DNA of 64,000 nt, taken from NCBI GenBank assembly GCA_022791575.1, contig JAAVZI010000029.1, forward strand, positions 1-64,000, given 5' to 3'. The notes under the pieces are model-generated. The model was not told where the DNA came from. It saw only the letters and a list, made by a program, of their open reading frames with translations, and made no database searches. Source of the stretch: Lachnospiraceae bacterium (GTDB lineage: Bacteria > Bacillota > Clostridia > Lachnospirales > Lachnospiraceae). Position 1 is the first letter of the stretch. Every line of letters begins with the position of its first letter. A program made the translations under genes and the position numbers. Below, piece by piece: positions 53,832-63,417 of this stretch.

Positions 53832-54497
53832 ATGTATACTGTATACAAAAAATGTAATAACATAGATGGAATTATTTTTGATATAGATGGAACGTTATGG
53901 GATTCCAGAGAGCAAGTCGCTCATGGCTGGAACCAGGCTATCCGCGAATTTTCCTCCCTAGATGTGCAAGTGGATCTGCCCTGGCTGAAGCAATTATTTG
54001 GCAGACCCATGACGGAGATCGCCTGTATTCTGTTTCCTGAACTGGAGGAGAATTCGCGCGCACTTCTTATGGAACAATGTTACATCTATGAATTGGATTA
54101 TCTAAGAACGCATCCAGCTCCGCTGTATCCTTATGTTGCCGAAACTATCCAAGAGCTTTCCCGAACGTACCCTCTCTTTATTGTCAGCAATTGCCAATGC
54201 GGCTATATCGAATGCTGTATAGAAAGTACTCAGATTGATTCCTATATTACAGACTTTGCCTGTTTCGGCGACACGAATCAGCCGAAAAACGAAACAATCA
54301 AGCTTATTATGAAACGGAATCATTTAAAATCTCCGATCTATATCGGAGATATTCAAGGAGATGCCGATGCCTGCCAAATTGCTGGTATCCCCATTATTCA
54401 TGCCGCTTATGGTTTTGGTACAATCAAAGAACCGGCTGCTGTGATTGAGAATTTCAGAGAATTGCTTACGTTAATTCCTTTACTTCAGCACAGCTGA
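53832..54497 (+). CDS. HAD-superfamily hydrolase (phosphoglycolate-phosphatase-like)
   Basis: The 221-residue protein starts at the ATG of MYTVYKK (AAAGGA six bases before). HAD motif I is FDIDGTLWD near 14-22, motif II IVSNCQ near 118, motif III region TIKLIMKRN near 155 and motif IV IGDIQGDADAC near 170. The cap domain of the alpha-helical type lies between motifs I and II. Substrate cannot be read; small phosphorylated metabolites are usual. It is alone on the plus strand here. Confidence 0.88.
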   Translation: MYTVYKKCNNIDGIIFDIDGTLWDSREQVAHGWNQAIREFSSLDVQVDLPWLKQLFGRPMTEIACILFPELEENSRALLMEQCYIYELDYLRTHPAPLYPYVAETIQELSRTYPLFIVSNCQCGYIECCIESTQIDSYITDFACFGDTNQPKNETIKLIMKRNHLKSPIYIGDIQGDADACQIAGIPIIHAAYGFGTIKEPAAVIENFRELLTLIPLLQHS

Positions 54498-54546
54498 ATT
54501 ACTATACAACCAATAGAAATGTCCCGATACGCCATCTTCAGATACG

Positions 54547-54589
54547 AAAAACTGCCAGCACGTAACCACTCAAACCGTGCTGACAGTTT
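54547..54589 (-). terminator. Terminator downstream of tRNA-Trp
   Basis: On the minus strand AAACTG-T-CAGCACG (54589-54576) pairs with CGTGCTG-G-CAGTTT (54562-54549), followed by TTTTTC. It can also end the HAD transcript on the plus strand. Confidence 0.7.
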
Positions 54590-54616
54590 CGATACCCGGA
54601 GTGGTACACTCTGGGA

Positions 54617-54689
54617 CAGGGCCAGAAGGACTTGAACCCTCGACATTTGGTTTTGGAGACCAACGTTCTACCAACTGAACTATAGCCCT
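54617..54689 (-). tRNA. tRNA-Trp (anticodon CCA)
   Basis: The minus strand folds as a full tRNA of 73 bases: acceptor AGGGCTA with TGGCCCT, D-arm with GTTCAGTTGGTAGAAC, anticodon stem TTGGT/ACCAA with loop CTCCAAA (anticodon CCA), and T-arm GAGGG-TTCAAGT-CCTTC. CCA is not encoded. No other tRNA is nearby. Confidence 0.96.
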
Positions 54690-54761
54690 ACAATTAACAA
54701 TTCTAATATATCACTCACAATCGGGTTCGTCAAGTCTATTTTCCAAATTTTGTAATGACTC

Positions 54762-55307
54762 TCACCATTCCTGTAGATCTGTAAAATCAATTTTAAACCC
54801 TTCCAATACAAGAGAAGGCACCTGCGATTGACAGGTATATTCATTAATATTATCACCAGTAAAATCATGTACTGTAATCTTGTTCTTCTCTGGATCTACA
54901 ATCCAATATTCCCTAACACCGGCATCCATATATTTATATGTTTTAATCACATAGTCCATTTTATTACTGCCAGGAGAAACGATTTCTACAACCCAGTCCG
55001 GTGCACCGTTACATCCCTTTTCATCCAATTTATCCCTGTCACATATCACACTGATATCAGGCTCAAAATAATTCAAATCATCCTTATTCAAAAATACCGC
55101 AAAAGGCGCAGGCAATACCTCACATAAACCTTTCTGTTCATCAATATAATTCGCTATTTTTCTGGAAATGAACATAACTAACCTCTGATGCCTCGTCCTT
55201 GGCGGGGCCATATAATAGATCTGTCCATCTACTAGCTCAGCCCGTTCACCATCAGGAAGTCCATAGATATCTTCAATTGTATAAAACTGTTCCTGTAATG
55301 CATCCAT
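54762..55307 (-). CDS. Uma2-family (DUF820) endonuclease-like protein
   Basis: The 181-residue protein starts at the ATG of MDALQEQF (AAAGGAG seven bases upstream). It has the Uma2 family pattern: ERAELVDGQIYYMA near 28, RHQRLVMFISRKI, the PD-(D/E)xK-like core FEPDISVI near 95 and PDWVVEIVSPGS near 117, and REYWIVDPEKN near 145. The family has a restriction-endonuclease fold; its role is unknown and many genomes hold several copies. Element R8 begins 34 bp upstream. Confidence 0.87.
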   Translation of the reverse strand: MDALQEQFYTIEDIYGLPDGERAELVDGQIYYMAPPRTRHQRLVMFISRKIANYIDEQKGLCEVLPAPFAVFLNKDDLNYFEPDISVICDRDKLDEKGCNGAPDWVVEIVSPGSNKMDYVIKTYKYMDAGVREYWIVDPEKNKITVHDFTGDNINEYTCQSQVPSLVLEGFKIDFTDLQEW

Positions 55308-55340
55308 AGAAATTCTCCTTTCTAGCATTATTTTATTTTA

Positions 55341-55530
55341 GGTGATTGCGAAAGTCTGAATCAAAGCGACGATTTTAGACAAAACATACAAAAAAGCGGC
55401 TCAAAAACGTTGATTGGACATGAGGAGGGACCCACGAAGTGGGAGGAGTCCTGGTGTCAGCATTAAATTCGCTCTGTTTTTGTATGTTTTGCCTAAAATC
55501 TGGTTATGAATACTGAGTTTCTCAAATACC
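55341..55530 (-). repeat. TA-flanked palindromic element R8 (module A type)
   Basis: 190 bp, ends GGTGATTGCGAAAG and TTTCTCAAATACC, TA on both sides. The outer ~50 bp on the left are nearly identical to R3. The centre has module A as in R4. TTGATT on the minus strand at 55364-55359, 18 bases, then TAAAAT at 55340-55335 before the Uma2 gene. Confidence 0.8.
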
Positions 55531-55569
55531 TATTTGTTTTTTAACTCATATAAGCTAGAACATCACAAT

Positions 55570-56043
55570 TTAATATAGATTCTTAACCTTAAACTGCTTC
55601 TCAGCCTCTCTTCTTTGATCCTTTTTAGCAATATCCTGCCTCTTATCGTATAACTTCTTACCACGTCCCAAGCCAATCTCTACCTTTACCAGGCTTCCCT
55701 TAAAATATACCTGCAGGGGGACCAGCGTATAACCTTGTACCGCCAGTTTCCCTGCAATTTTATTGATTTCATGCTGATGAAGCAGAAGCTTCTTCACCCG
55801 CAGCGGATCTTTGTTAAAAATATTGCCTTTCTCATAGGGAGAAACATGCATACCATAGACGAATACCTCTCCGTTTTCAATCCGCACATAGGATTCTTTA
55901 ATGCTGCATTTTCCCATACGAATTGACTTTACCTCGGTTCCATGCAGGGCAATTCCTGCCTCATAGGTATCTTCTATAAAATAATCAAACCTTGCCTTTT
56001 TATTATTGGCTATCAGCTTCGTTCCTGCTTTCGCCACTGTCAT
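55570..56043 (-). CDS. smpB: SsrA-binding protein SmpB
   Basis: The 157-residue protein matches SmpB throughout: [18 protein letters not shown] near 14-31, [10 protein letters not shown] near 33, the SPYEKGN loop near 68, LLLHQHEI near 85 and [12 protein letters not shown] near 124. It binds tmRNA and brings it to stalled ribosomes. GAAGGAG precedes the ATG, which lies inside the 3' end of rnr. The tmRNA gene ssrA, often next, is not found downstream; R8 occupies that place. Confidence 0.97.
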   Translation of the reverse strand: MTVAKAGTKLIANNKKARFDYFIEDTYEAGIALHGTEVKSIRMGKCSIKESYVRIENGEVFVYGMHVSPYEKGNIFNKDPLRVKKLLLHQHEINKIAGKLAVQGYTLVPLQVYFKGSLVKVEIGLGRGKKLYDKRQDIAKKDQRREAEKQFKVKNLY

Positions 56044-58174
56044 TCACTCCTTCATCAAATAATTCAAAATCTACAGTCCTCATAAGCCGGTCTGCTCCCA
56101 CCACTTTAATGGTTACTTTCTGTCCCAGCTTATATACGTTCGGCAGATGTTCTGCCCTCATTTCATAATGCTCTTCATCATAGTAATAATAGTCGTCCTG
56201 CAGGGAGGTGACGTGAACCATACCTTCTACCGTATTTGGCAGTTCTACATACATTCCCCAGGTGGTAATACTAGAAATCACACCTTCAAAGGTCTCTCCA
56301 ATAAACCGCTCCATATACTCAACTTTCTTCAGCTTGTCTGTCTCACGCTCTGCTTCGTCTGCACGCCGTTCCATATCCGAAGAATGCCTGCTTACCTCAT
56401 GAAGGAGCCGTTCATAATGAGAAATACGTTTTTCACTTAGGCCGCCCCGCAGATTTTCCTTAATAATTCTGTGAATCTGCAGGTCTGGATACCTTCTTAT
56501 CGGCGAAGTAAAATGACAGTAATGCTGTGCTGCCAGTCCAAAATGTCCCGTACAATCTACGGTATACCTGGCCTGCTTCATGGAACGAAGTGTTAGACGG
56601 CTAATCAGCACTTCCTCTGGACTTCCCTCAATCTTAGTCAGAAGCTTCTGCAGCTCCTTGGGATGAATCACATCGTCCTGTTTTAACTTGATATCATAGC
56701 CAAAATTATTGATAAAGGTGGATAGCTTCACCATTTTCTCCAAATCCGGCGTATCATGGGTACGAAATACAAATGGAAGCTCCTGCCAGAAGTAATCCTG
56801 TGCAATTGTCTCATTGGCAATCAACATAAAATCCTCTATGATCTTAGTGGCTGTATTCCTCTCATAAGGTTTTATTTCCAATGGATGCCCCTTCTCATCC
56901 AGAATAATTTTGGATTCTGGGAAATCAAAATCAATTGAACCCCGCTTCTTTCTTTTTGTTCTCAGTACCTGAGCCAGCTCTGCCATTAACTCGAACATCT
57001 GTACGAATTCTCTGTATTCTTCTATTTCCTTTTCATCTCTATCTTCTAATATTTTATTTACGCTGGTATAGGTCATACGGCGGTCAATTCTGACAACGGT
57101 CTCTGCAATCCGATGTCCCCGGACCGTTCCCTTTCCATCAATCTCCATCATGCAGCTGAGGGCTAGGCGGTCCACTCCTTGATTTAATGAACAGATTCCG
57201 TTTGACAACCTATGAGGCAGCATGGGAATGACCCGGTCTACCAGATAGACGCTGGTTCCGCGCTTCAAAGCCTCTTTATCCAGAACCGAATTCTCTTTTA
57301 CATAATTGGTTACATCCGCAATATGCACACCAAGCTGGTAGAACTCGCCTTCCTTTGTAATCGATATGGCGTCGTCTAGGTCTTTGGCATCTTCTCCGTC
57401 TATCGTTACCATCTGCCAGTCACGAAGGTCCATCCGGCCCGCCATGTCTGCGGAACTTACCTCATCTGGTATGGTTTCTACATATTTCATAACTTCTTTG
57501 GGAAATTCCAGCGGCAGCTGAAAGCCCTTAATAATAGAGAGAATATCTACTCCTGGGTCGTTAATATGTCCGATAATTTCCTGAACCTTACCTTCTGGTT
57601 TTCTGTTTTTTCCGCCAAAGTCCGTAATACCGACAACTACCTTATGCCCGCTGACCGCTCCTTTGGAACGCTCCAAGGGAATATAGATATCTTTGACAAA
57701 TTTCTGACTGTCAGGCTTTACAAAACCAAACTTCTTATTCCTTTCAAACGTTCCTACCACTTCCGTCATGCCGCGAGCCAGAATTTTAACCACGACCCCC
57801 TCCTGACGTTTGCCCTGACTGCCATTTTTCAGCATAATCTGCACCGTATCAGAATGCATGGCACCTTTGGCATCATCTTCACTGATATATACATCTTCCA
57901 TTCCTTCGATCCGGACAAAGCCAAAGCCTCTGCTGGTTCCCATATAACTTCCCGTCAGCACGTTTTCATTGGCTTTGCTGTACTTTCCACGGCTGGATAC
58001 TTCTACTTTGCCTTCTGTCATCAACGCGTCCAGAACTTCCTTTAACTCCTCTCTCCGCTCTTTCGGCACCTGCATAAACATAGCCATTTCCTTTAACTTC
58101 ATGGGTACATATAATTCACTGCATATCAACTCATATACCTGCTGTTTCTTCTCTTCCATATTTATTTTATCCAT
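56003..58174 (-). CDS. rnr: Ribonuclease R
   Basis: The 723-residue 3'-5' exoribonuclease has N-terminal winged-helix and cold-shock OB domains (~1-220), the RNB catalytic domain with the Asp-rich site [11 protein letters not shown] near 265-275 and RTHDTPD near 465, and a C-terminal S1 domain (~620-705, [15 protein letters not shown]). The usual basic tail is missing; the end is acidic. AGGAGG lies seven bases before the ATG. It works with SmpB/tmRNA in degrading non-stop mRNA, and the two genes overlap. Confidence 0.96.
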   Translation of the reverse strand: MDKINMEEKKQQVYELICSELYVPMKLKEMAMFMQVPKERREELKEVLDALMTEGKVEVSSRGKYSKANENVLTGSYMGTSRGFGFVRIEGMEDVYISEDDAKGAMHSDTVQIMLKNGSQGKRQEGVVVKILARGMTEVVGTFERNKKFGFVKPDSQKFVKDIYIPLERSKGAVSGHKVVVGITDFGGKNRKPEGKVQEIIGHINDPGVDILSIIKGFQLPLEFPKEVMKYVETIPDEVSSADMAGRMDLRDWQMVTIDGEDAKDLDDAISITKEGEFYQLGVHIADVTNYVKENSVLDKEALKRGTSVYLVDRVIPMLPHRLSNGICSLNQGVDRLALSCMMEIDGKGTVRGHRIAETVVRIDRRMTYTSVNKILEDRDEKEIEEYREFVQMFELMAELAQVLRTKRKKRGSIDFDFPESKIILDEKGHPLEIKPYERNTATKIIEDFMLIANETIAQDYFWQELPFVFRTHDTPDLEKMVKLSTFINNFGYDIKLKQDDVIHPKELQKLLTKIEGSPEEVLISRLTLRSMKQARYTVDCTGHFGLAAQHYCHFTSPIRRYPDLQIHRIIKENLRGGLSEKRISHYERLLHEVSRHSSDMERRADEAERETDKLKKVEYMERFIGETFEGVISSITTWGMYVELPNTVEGMVHVTSLQDDYYYYDEEHYEMRAEHLPNVYKLGQKVTIKVVGADRLMRTVDFELFDEGVNDSGESRNEADSQ

Positions 58175-58284
58175 AATAACACCTCCTGCTTCTAGTATAA
58201 TTTCATTCTGTTTGTATAAAGACTTACAAACAATCTTTATACTTACATTATATCAGAAAATTTCACGAATTACACTATATTTTT

Positions 58285-58317
58285 CAAAAATAAAACCGCT
58301 GCCTGAATGGGCAACGG
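58285..58317 (-). terminator. Terminator of secG
   Basis: On the minus strand CCGTTGCC (58317-58310) pairs with GGCAGCGG (58303-58296), followed by TTTTATTTTT. It lies between secG and rnr, so rnr-smpB need read-through or their own promoter. Confidence 0.75.
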
Positions 58318-58333
58318 TCTTCTGTGGATACCT

Positions 58334-58750
58334 TTATTCTTCTGCTTCACTGCCGGCGGCATTTCCGGTTGTATCTCCACCTTCATCTACAGCGCCATCA
58401 CTGGCTGTCGCTGCGCCTTCCGAAGCATTTGTACCAGAATCGGTATTGTTGTTGTTCGTCGTAGTATTTTGATTCGTGGTATTGGTGTTGGATGAGTTTG
58501 TTTTCTCCGCTTTGCTGGAGATCGGAATTAGAATAATTGAAATAACAATAAATCCAACTACAAGCCACCGGGTAATCTTCTCCAGAGCGCCTTCCATGGA
58601 ACGTCCTTTATTTCTGCCCCAGTAAGTTTCCGCTGCTCCGCTGATTGCACCCAGACCAGCTGATTTACCCTCCTGCATCAATACAATAATCGTTAATGCT
58701 ATACATACTATGACAAATATCACAGTCAAAATCACTTTTAAAGTTGCCAC
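58334..58750 (-). CDS. secG: Preprotein translocase subunit SecG with extended polar tail
   Basis: The first ~78 residues are a normal SecG: two membrane segments (~5-25 and ~58-76) joined by the conserved VLMQEGKSAGLGA...GGA-type loop with ETYWGRNKGRS. SecG is a small accessory subunit of the SecYEG channel. The C-terminal ~58 residues are an added low-complexity tail rich in Asn, Thr, Ser, then Glu/Gly (NTNTTNQNTTTNNNN). Many SecG proteins end near residue 75-80, so the tail is unusual. Confidence 0.92.
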   Translation of the reverse strand: MATLKVILTVIFVIVCIALTIIVLMQEGKSAGLGAISGAAETYWGRNKGRSMEGALEKITRWLVVGFIVISIILIPISSKAEKTNSSNTNTTNQNTTTNNNNTDSGTNASEGAATASDGAVDEGGDTTGNAAGSEAEE

Positions 58751-58886
58751 TTTTTACACCTCCTATAGTAAACAAGAAGTATTTTACCATAACTCTTCCA
58801 TTAATTCAACTACTTTTTGCCAGAGTTTCTGCATTTTTTAATAATTATTGAAAATCCGCTCAATCTAATCAAAAAGCCGTAAGCAG

Positions 58887-60281
58887 TTATATGGTATTCT
58901 TCTGTTCTTTTCGCTCCTCAATTTCCACATATTCCCTATGGGTGGATACACATTTGTAAGCCGGACGAATAATCTTACCCTTATTGACGATTTCTTCGAG
59001 ACGGTGGGCACTCCAGCCAGAAATACGTGCAATGGCAAATACCGGAGTCACTAGTTCCAGAGGAATTTCCAGCATATCATATACAAAACCGCTGTAATAG
59101 TCCACATTGGCACAAATCGGCTTAAATAGATGACGATGCTCTGCAATAACCCGCTTGGCAATCCGCTCTACCCGGTCATAAAATTCAAATTCTCCCATAC
59201 GCCCTTTCTCTTTGGCCAGATTTTCTGCATAGGACTTTAACACTACCATACGCGGGTCTGATACGGTGTAGACTGCATGTCCCATCCCATAGATCAAACC
59301 GCTTTTATCAAATACTTCTTTATTTAAAATGCGGTTGAGTTCTCTGGCAATCTCCTCTTCGTCACTCCAGTCCTCTATGGCTTCTTTTAAATAGCTAAAC
59401 ATCTCCATAGCCTTTACATTGGCACCACCGTGGCGCGGTCCCTTTAAGGACGCGATTGCAGCTGCTATGGCAGAATAGGTGTCTGTGCCGGAAGATGTGA
59501 CTACATGTGTTGTAAACGTAGAGTTGTTACCGCCACCGTGCTCGGCATGAAGTACTAACGCCACATCCAGAACTCTAGCTTCTAACTCTGTAAATGTTCC
59601 ATCTTTTCGAAGCATATACAGCATATTTTCTGCAGTGGAATATTCCTGCTTCGGATTGCGGATCAGCAAGGTTTTATTTTGTATCATATGTCGATAGGCA
59701 TGATATGCGTACACTGCAATGACCGGCATTTTGGCAATAATCTGCAGCGACTGGCGAAGAACGTTTTCCGTAGAAATGTCTTCCGGGTTGTCATCATAGG
59801 AATAGAGGGTCAGAAGGCTTCTTTGCAAGGCATTCATAATATTACTGCTGGGCGCCTTCATAATTACATCTCTTGTAAACATTCCGGAAAGCGATTGAAA
59901 TCCTGACATAATCTCCGTAAACTGCTCCATCTGCCGTTTCGTCGGAAGTTCTCCGAACAGCAGCAGATATGTACTTTCTTCAAAGGCATGACGCCGGCCT
60001 TTCAATCCATGTAATAAATCTACCACATTATATCCATGATAATAAAGCCTGCCATCCGCCGGTATCTTCTTTCCATCCACAATATCGTGGGCAATAATAT
60101 CAGAAATCTCTGTCAGTCCTGTCAATACTCCCCGCCCATTGGAATCACGCAGTCCCCGCATAACACCGAATTCTTCATAGAGGCTGGGATCTATCATTCC
60201 TGCTACCATAGTATTTTCATATAATTCCTGAAACAGCTTCTTCTGCTGGCTCCTTACTTCAATAATTTCATTGATATCCAT
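58887..60281 (-). CDS. gltA: Citrate synthase
   Basis: The 464-residue enzyme condenses acetyl-CoA and oxaloacetate. Active-site residues are visible: His in LHAEHGGGNNSTF near 245, His in GMGHAVYT near 335, and the Asp region ANVDYYSGFVYDML near 390. Length and the N-terminal ~60-residue extension fit the clostridial type. AAGGAGG precedes the ATG. It lies 23 bp after the AGCS symporter gene and is likely cotranscribed. It would supply carbon for 2-oxoglutarate, the partner of the GltBD reaction. Confidence 0.93.
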   Translation of the reverse strand: MDINEIIEVRSQQKKLFQELYENTMVAGMIDPSLYEEFGVMRGLRDSNGRGVLTGLTEISDIIAHDIVDGKKIPADGRLYYHGYNVVDLLHGLKGRRHAFEESTYLLLFGELPTKRQMEQFTEIMSGFQSLSGMFTRDVIMKAPSSNIMNALQRSLLTLYSYDDNPEDISTENVLRQSLQIIAKMPVIAVYAYHAYRHMIQNKTLLIRNPKQEYSTAENMLYMLRKDGTFTELEARVLDVALVLHAEHGGGNNSTFTTHVVTSSGTDTYSAIAAAIASLKGPRHGGANVKAMEMFSYLKEAIEDWSDEEEIARELNRILNKEVFDKSGLIYGMGHAVYTVSDPRMVVLKSYAENLAKEKGRMGEFEFYDRVERIAKRVIAEHRHLFKPICANVDYYSGFVYDMLEIPLELVTPVFAIARISGWSAHRLEEIVNKGKIIRPAYKCVSTHREYVEIEERKEQKNTI

Positions 60282-60304
60282 TCTTTTCCTCCTTGTTGTT
60301 TAGG

Positions 60305-61831
60305 TTAATCCAGTTTTGCCGCCTGTTCTTTCTGTATATCCGGAAAAACCGAAATCATCGGTTCTACCTTTTCTCCCTTAATCCTCCGATCAATATAATT
60401 CTTTGTAATCTTGGCCACTACCGGAGACAATACAATCACACCTACCAAGTTCGGCAGCATCATCAGACCGTTAAATGTATCCGAAATATCCCAGGCAATG
60501 CTGGAAGTCATCAAGGCACCACCAATAATAAGAATTACAAAGATTCCCTTATAGATTTTGGCTGCCTTTAATCCCAGCAGATATTCCACTGATTTAGAGC
60601 CATAATGGGACCATCCCAGAACGGTTGTAAATGCAAAGAGCAGCATGGCAACTGCTATAAATATTTCTCCTGGCTTACCAAACACACCTCTAAATGTCTG
60701 GGCAACCAGCGTAGCATCTTTCACACCCTCTACTGCCATACCTGTCTCCAGATTAATCATACCCGAAGATAATACCACTACAGCCGTCATCGTACATACA
60801 ACAAAGGTATCTGCAAACACTTCAAAGATTCCCCACATTCCCTGTCTGACCGGCTCTACAACATTGGAATTGCAATGTACCATAACCGAAGAACCAAGCC
60901 CCGCTTCATTGGAAAATACACCTCTTCTACAGCCTTCTACTATCACTTTCTTAAGGGCAATACCCACAACTGCTCCCTCTACTGCTTCCACTCCAAAGGC
61001 AAATCTGAAAATTGCTGCAAAAATCGCTCCTACTTTGTCAATATGTACACAAAATACAATGAAAGCTCCTACAATATAAGCCACTGCCATAAACGGCACT
61101 ACCTTCTCTGCGACACTCGCAATTCTCTGCAATCCTCCAAGTATAATCAAACCTCCCAGAATTACAAGAAGAATTCCAATGAATACCGCTACCCAGCTGA
61201 CATCGCCAAATGCATAGCCAATCTTATCTAGTGTCTCTTCACTGAAAAACGCCGATTCAATATTCAGCACAATCTTATTGACCTGTCCCCAGTTACCGAT
61301 TCCAAAAGAAGCCAGAATGGCAAAGCAGGAAAACAATACTGCCAGCACCTTACCAATTGTCTTACAGCCTTTTATTTTTCCCAGTCCGTCCCGCAGATAA
61401 TACATAGCACCTCCAGACCATTCTCCTTCTGAATTCTTACGTCTGTAATAGATTCCTAGTACATTTTCAGAAAAATTCGTCATCATTCCGAAAAAAGCTG
61501 CAATCCACATCCAAAACACAGCTCCCGGACCTCCGATCACGATAGCTGTCGCTACACCGGCAATATTACCCGTACCAATCGTAGCTGCCAATGCAGTACA
61601 CAAAGCCTGGAACTGGGATACTGAACCCTGGTCTGTATTCTTTGTTACCTTATTATTTTTCTTAAAAACACTGCCAATGGTAGTTTTCCACCATTCTTTT
61701 ATATGGGTAATCTGAAATCCTCGGTTCATAATGGTCATAAGGATACCTGTACCAATTAAAAGAATTAGTCCTACCTTTACCCATACAAAATCATTAATCA
61801 CACTATTGATTTTCTCTAACGTTTCAAACAT
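60305..61831 (-). CDS. AGCS-family sodium:alanine/glycine symporter
   Basis: The 508-residue protein has eleven or so membrane segments and the AGCS signatures GGPGAVFWMWIAAFFGM near 100, TGNIAGVATA near 88 and VFSNEAGLGSS near 300. It imports alanine or glycine with sodium at the cytoplasmic membrane. It is the first gene of a two-gene unit with citrate synthase. The pairing with gltA has no obvious metabolic reason. Confidence 0.93.
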   Translation of the reverse strand: MFETLEKINSVINDFVWVKVGLILLIGTGILMTIMNRGFQITHIKEWWKTTIGSVFKKNNKVTKNTDQGSVSQFQALCTALAATIGTGNIAGVATAIVIGGPGAVFWMWIAAFFGMMTNFSENVLGIYYRRKNSEGEWSGGAMYYLRDGLGKIKGCKTIGKVLAVLFSCFAILASFGIGNWGQVNKIVLNIESAFFSEETLDKIGYAFGDVSWVAVFIGILLVILGGLIILGGLQRIASVAEKVVPFMAVAYIVGAFIVFCVHIDKVGAIFAAIFRFAFGVEAVEGAVVGIALKKVIVEGCRRGVFSNEAGLGSSVMVHCNSNVVEPVRQGMWGIFEVFADTFVVCTMTAVVVLSSGMINLETGMAVEGVKDATLVAQTFRGVFGKPGEIFIAVAMLLFAFTTVLGWSHYGSKSVEYLLGLKAAKIYKGIFVILIIGGALMTSSIAWDISDTFNGLMMLPNLVGVIVLSPVVAKITKNYIDRRIKGEKVEPMISVFPDIQKEQAAKLD

Positions 61832-61934
61832 AATAACTCCTCTCTACTTTTCTCATAAATAATATTTGCTTAGAAATCTCTTATACTATCATATACAAAA
61901 ATCCCTCTAAAATCAAGTAAAAACATAGAAAAAA

Positions 61935-61990
61935 GGTACAAAAACCAGAAAACGCCGGTAATATTCCTGGTAATCGTACCTCATTGTACT
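61935..61990 (-). terminator. Possible terminator of spoIVB
   Basis: On the minus strand GGTAC...ACCAG...CTGGT...GTACC (61990-61986 with 61939-61935, inner arms 61981-61977 and 61948-61944) folds as an imperfect hairpin with a T run. It lies 48 bp after the spoIVB stop. Pairing is interrupted, so confidence is low. Confidence 0.35.
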
Positions 61991-62037
61991 TTATATACTT
62001 AATATAAGTTCACATGAAATATTTCTATTTTTAATTA

Positions 62038-63318
62038 CTATTTACATTGTTTCAACATTTCCTCCACAAAAATCCCATATCCTTTGGAACTGTCCTGCAC
62101 AAGTACATGAGTCACTGCTCCCACAAGTTTTCCGTCCTGAAGGACAGGGCTGCCGCTCATTCCTTGAACGATACCACCGGTCTTCTCAATTAATTCCTCA
62201 TCTGTAATCTCAAGCAGAAAACTCTTATTCTCATCTTCACTGTTTAAATTGATTTCCAAAATATTAATATCATACTCCCGAATTTCTCCGTCAATACAGG
62301 TACGGATCACTGCAGGGCCTTTTTTCATATCCTGCTTCATGGCAATTTTCACTGGCTGATTTGTAAAATTAGACAATACAGTTTCGTCAATATTACCAAA
62401 TATACCGCATTTTGTATTGCGGATGACACTGCCGATATTATATTCCTGGCGGTAATCAATCATGCCAACCAATTCCCCAGGCGTACCGTCCTTTCCTTTG
62501 ACAATAGATATAATTTCGGTGTCCAGAAGACGGCCTTTTTCGATATTCATCAGCAGTCCGGTATCCACATCGGTAATCCCGTGTCCTAGAGCACCAAACT
62601 GGCCCTTCGGAGTTACAAAGGTCAGCATTCCTACTCCCTGGGTATTATCTCGAATCCAGATTCCCAGCCGGAATTCTTCCTTACCCGTCTTAACTGGATT
62701 TAATTTAACCCTGGACTCTTCTCCGTTACGCCGAATTCCAAGTATTACTGGATTCGCGCCTTCTTCATTGACCGTCTGAATAAATTCTTCTTTGGTTGTC
62801 ACCGGTTTACCATTGATAGAGGTAATATAATCCCCGCTTTGTATAATATTTTTCGCAGGCTCATAGGAAATGCCGTCCATACCGGTCACACTTCCGCTGC
62901 CAATCACCAGAATTCCTTCTGTTTCTACGTAGATACCCACTGGAAATCCACCGGGATAGACTTCCTGCTCTTCCACGACATCAATCTGTACATTTTTAAG
63001 GCCTACGATTCCAAGCAGCGTATACTGGACATGATAAGTGCCCACATCCTGTTCGGCAAAGGCTTCTTTGTCATCGACCACGATATGGACTGCATTTTTG
63101 GGTATTCTGACAGCATCGGTTCCCAGTGTTTGAACTACTTCATCCTGAAAGAATGCCTCTGGTTCCTCATTGATCTTTTTTAATTTGGTGCTGCCTGCTT
63201 CAATGGTAATGTGATCGGGAATCATTTCCCGCAGCTGATAATAATAATAGCTGCCTATAAGAACAAGACTGACGGCCAGCAAAATGCATAGCCGCCGCCT
63301 GTATACACGTTTGCTCAT
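62038..63318 (-). CDS. spoIVB: SpoIVB serine peptidase (stage IV sporulation, S55)
   Basis: The 426-residue protein has an N-terminal membrane anchor (~8-28), a PDZ domain (~125-200) and a C-terminal S55 peptidase domain. GALGHGITDVDTG near 245 carries the catalytic His and VQGMSGSPVLQDGKLVG near 385 the catalytic Ser. In Bacillus SpoIVB is made in the forespore and signals through SpoIVFA to activate pro-sigma-K processing. It lies 99 bp after recN, the usual order. A spo0A gene, which normally follows, is absent from the next position. Confidence 0.95.
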   Translation of the reverse strand: MSKRVYRRRLCILLAVSLVLIGSYYYYQLREMIPDHITIEAGSTKLKKINEEPEAFFQDEVVQTLGTDAVRIPKNAVHIVVDDKEAFAEQDVGTYHVQYTLLGIVGLKNVQIDVVEEQEVYPGGFPVGIYVETEGILVIGSGSVTGMDGISYEPAKNIIQSGDYITSINGKPVTTKEEFIQTVNEEGANPVILGIRRNGEESRVKLNPVKTGKEEFRLGIWIRDNTQGVGMLTFVTPKGQFGALGHGITDVDTGLLMNIEKGRLLDTEIISIVKGKDGTPGELVGMIDYRQEYNIGSVIRNTKCGIFGNIDETVLSNFTNQPVKIAMKQDMKKGPAVIRTCIDGEIREYDINILEINLNSEDENKSFLLEITDEELIEKTGGIVQGMSGSPVLQDGKLVGAVTHVLVQDSSKGYGIFVEEMLKQCK

Positions 63319-63359
63319 TTTTCACACCCTTTCTTAGCGCTTCTTCAAGCGTTTATAGA

Positions 63360-63388
63360 TAGTATGTGAAAATCCAGCAATTTCACTC
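63360..63388 (-). promoter_or_regulatory. Candidate sigma-G (forespore) promoter of spoIVB
   Basis: On the minus strand GAGTG (63388-63384), 17-base spacer and CATACTA (63366-63360). The -10 matches the sigma-F/G consensus CATnnTA and the -35 has four of five consensus bases. It lies 42 bp before the start codon. Confidence 0.55.
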
Positions 63389-63417
63389 TGTATGATATTG
63401 GTATTGATGCAATTTTA

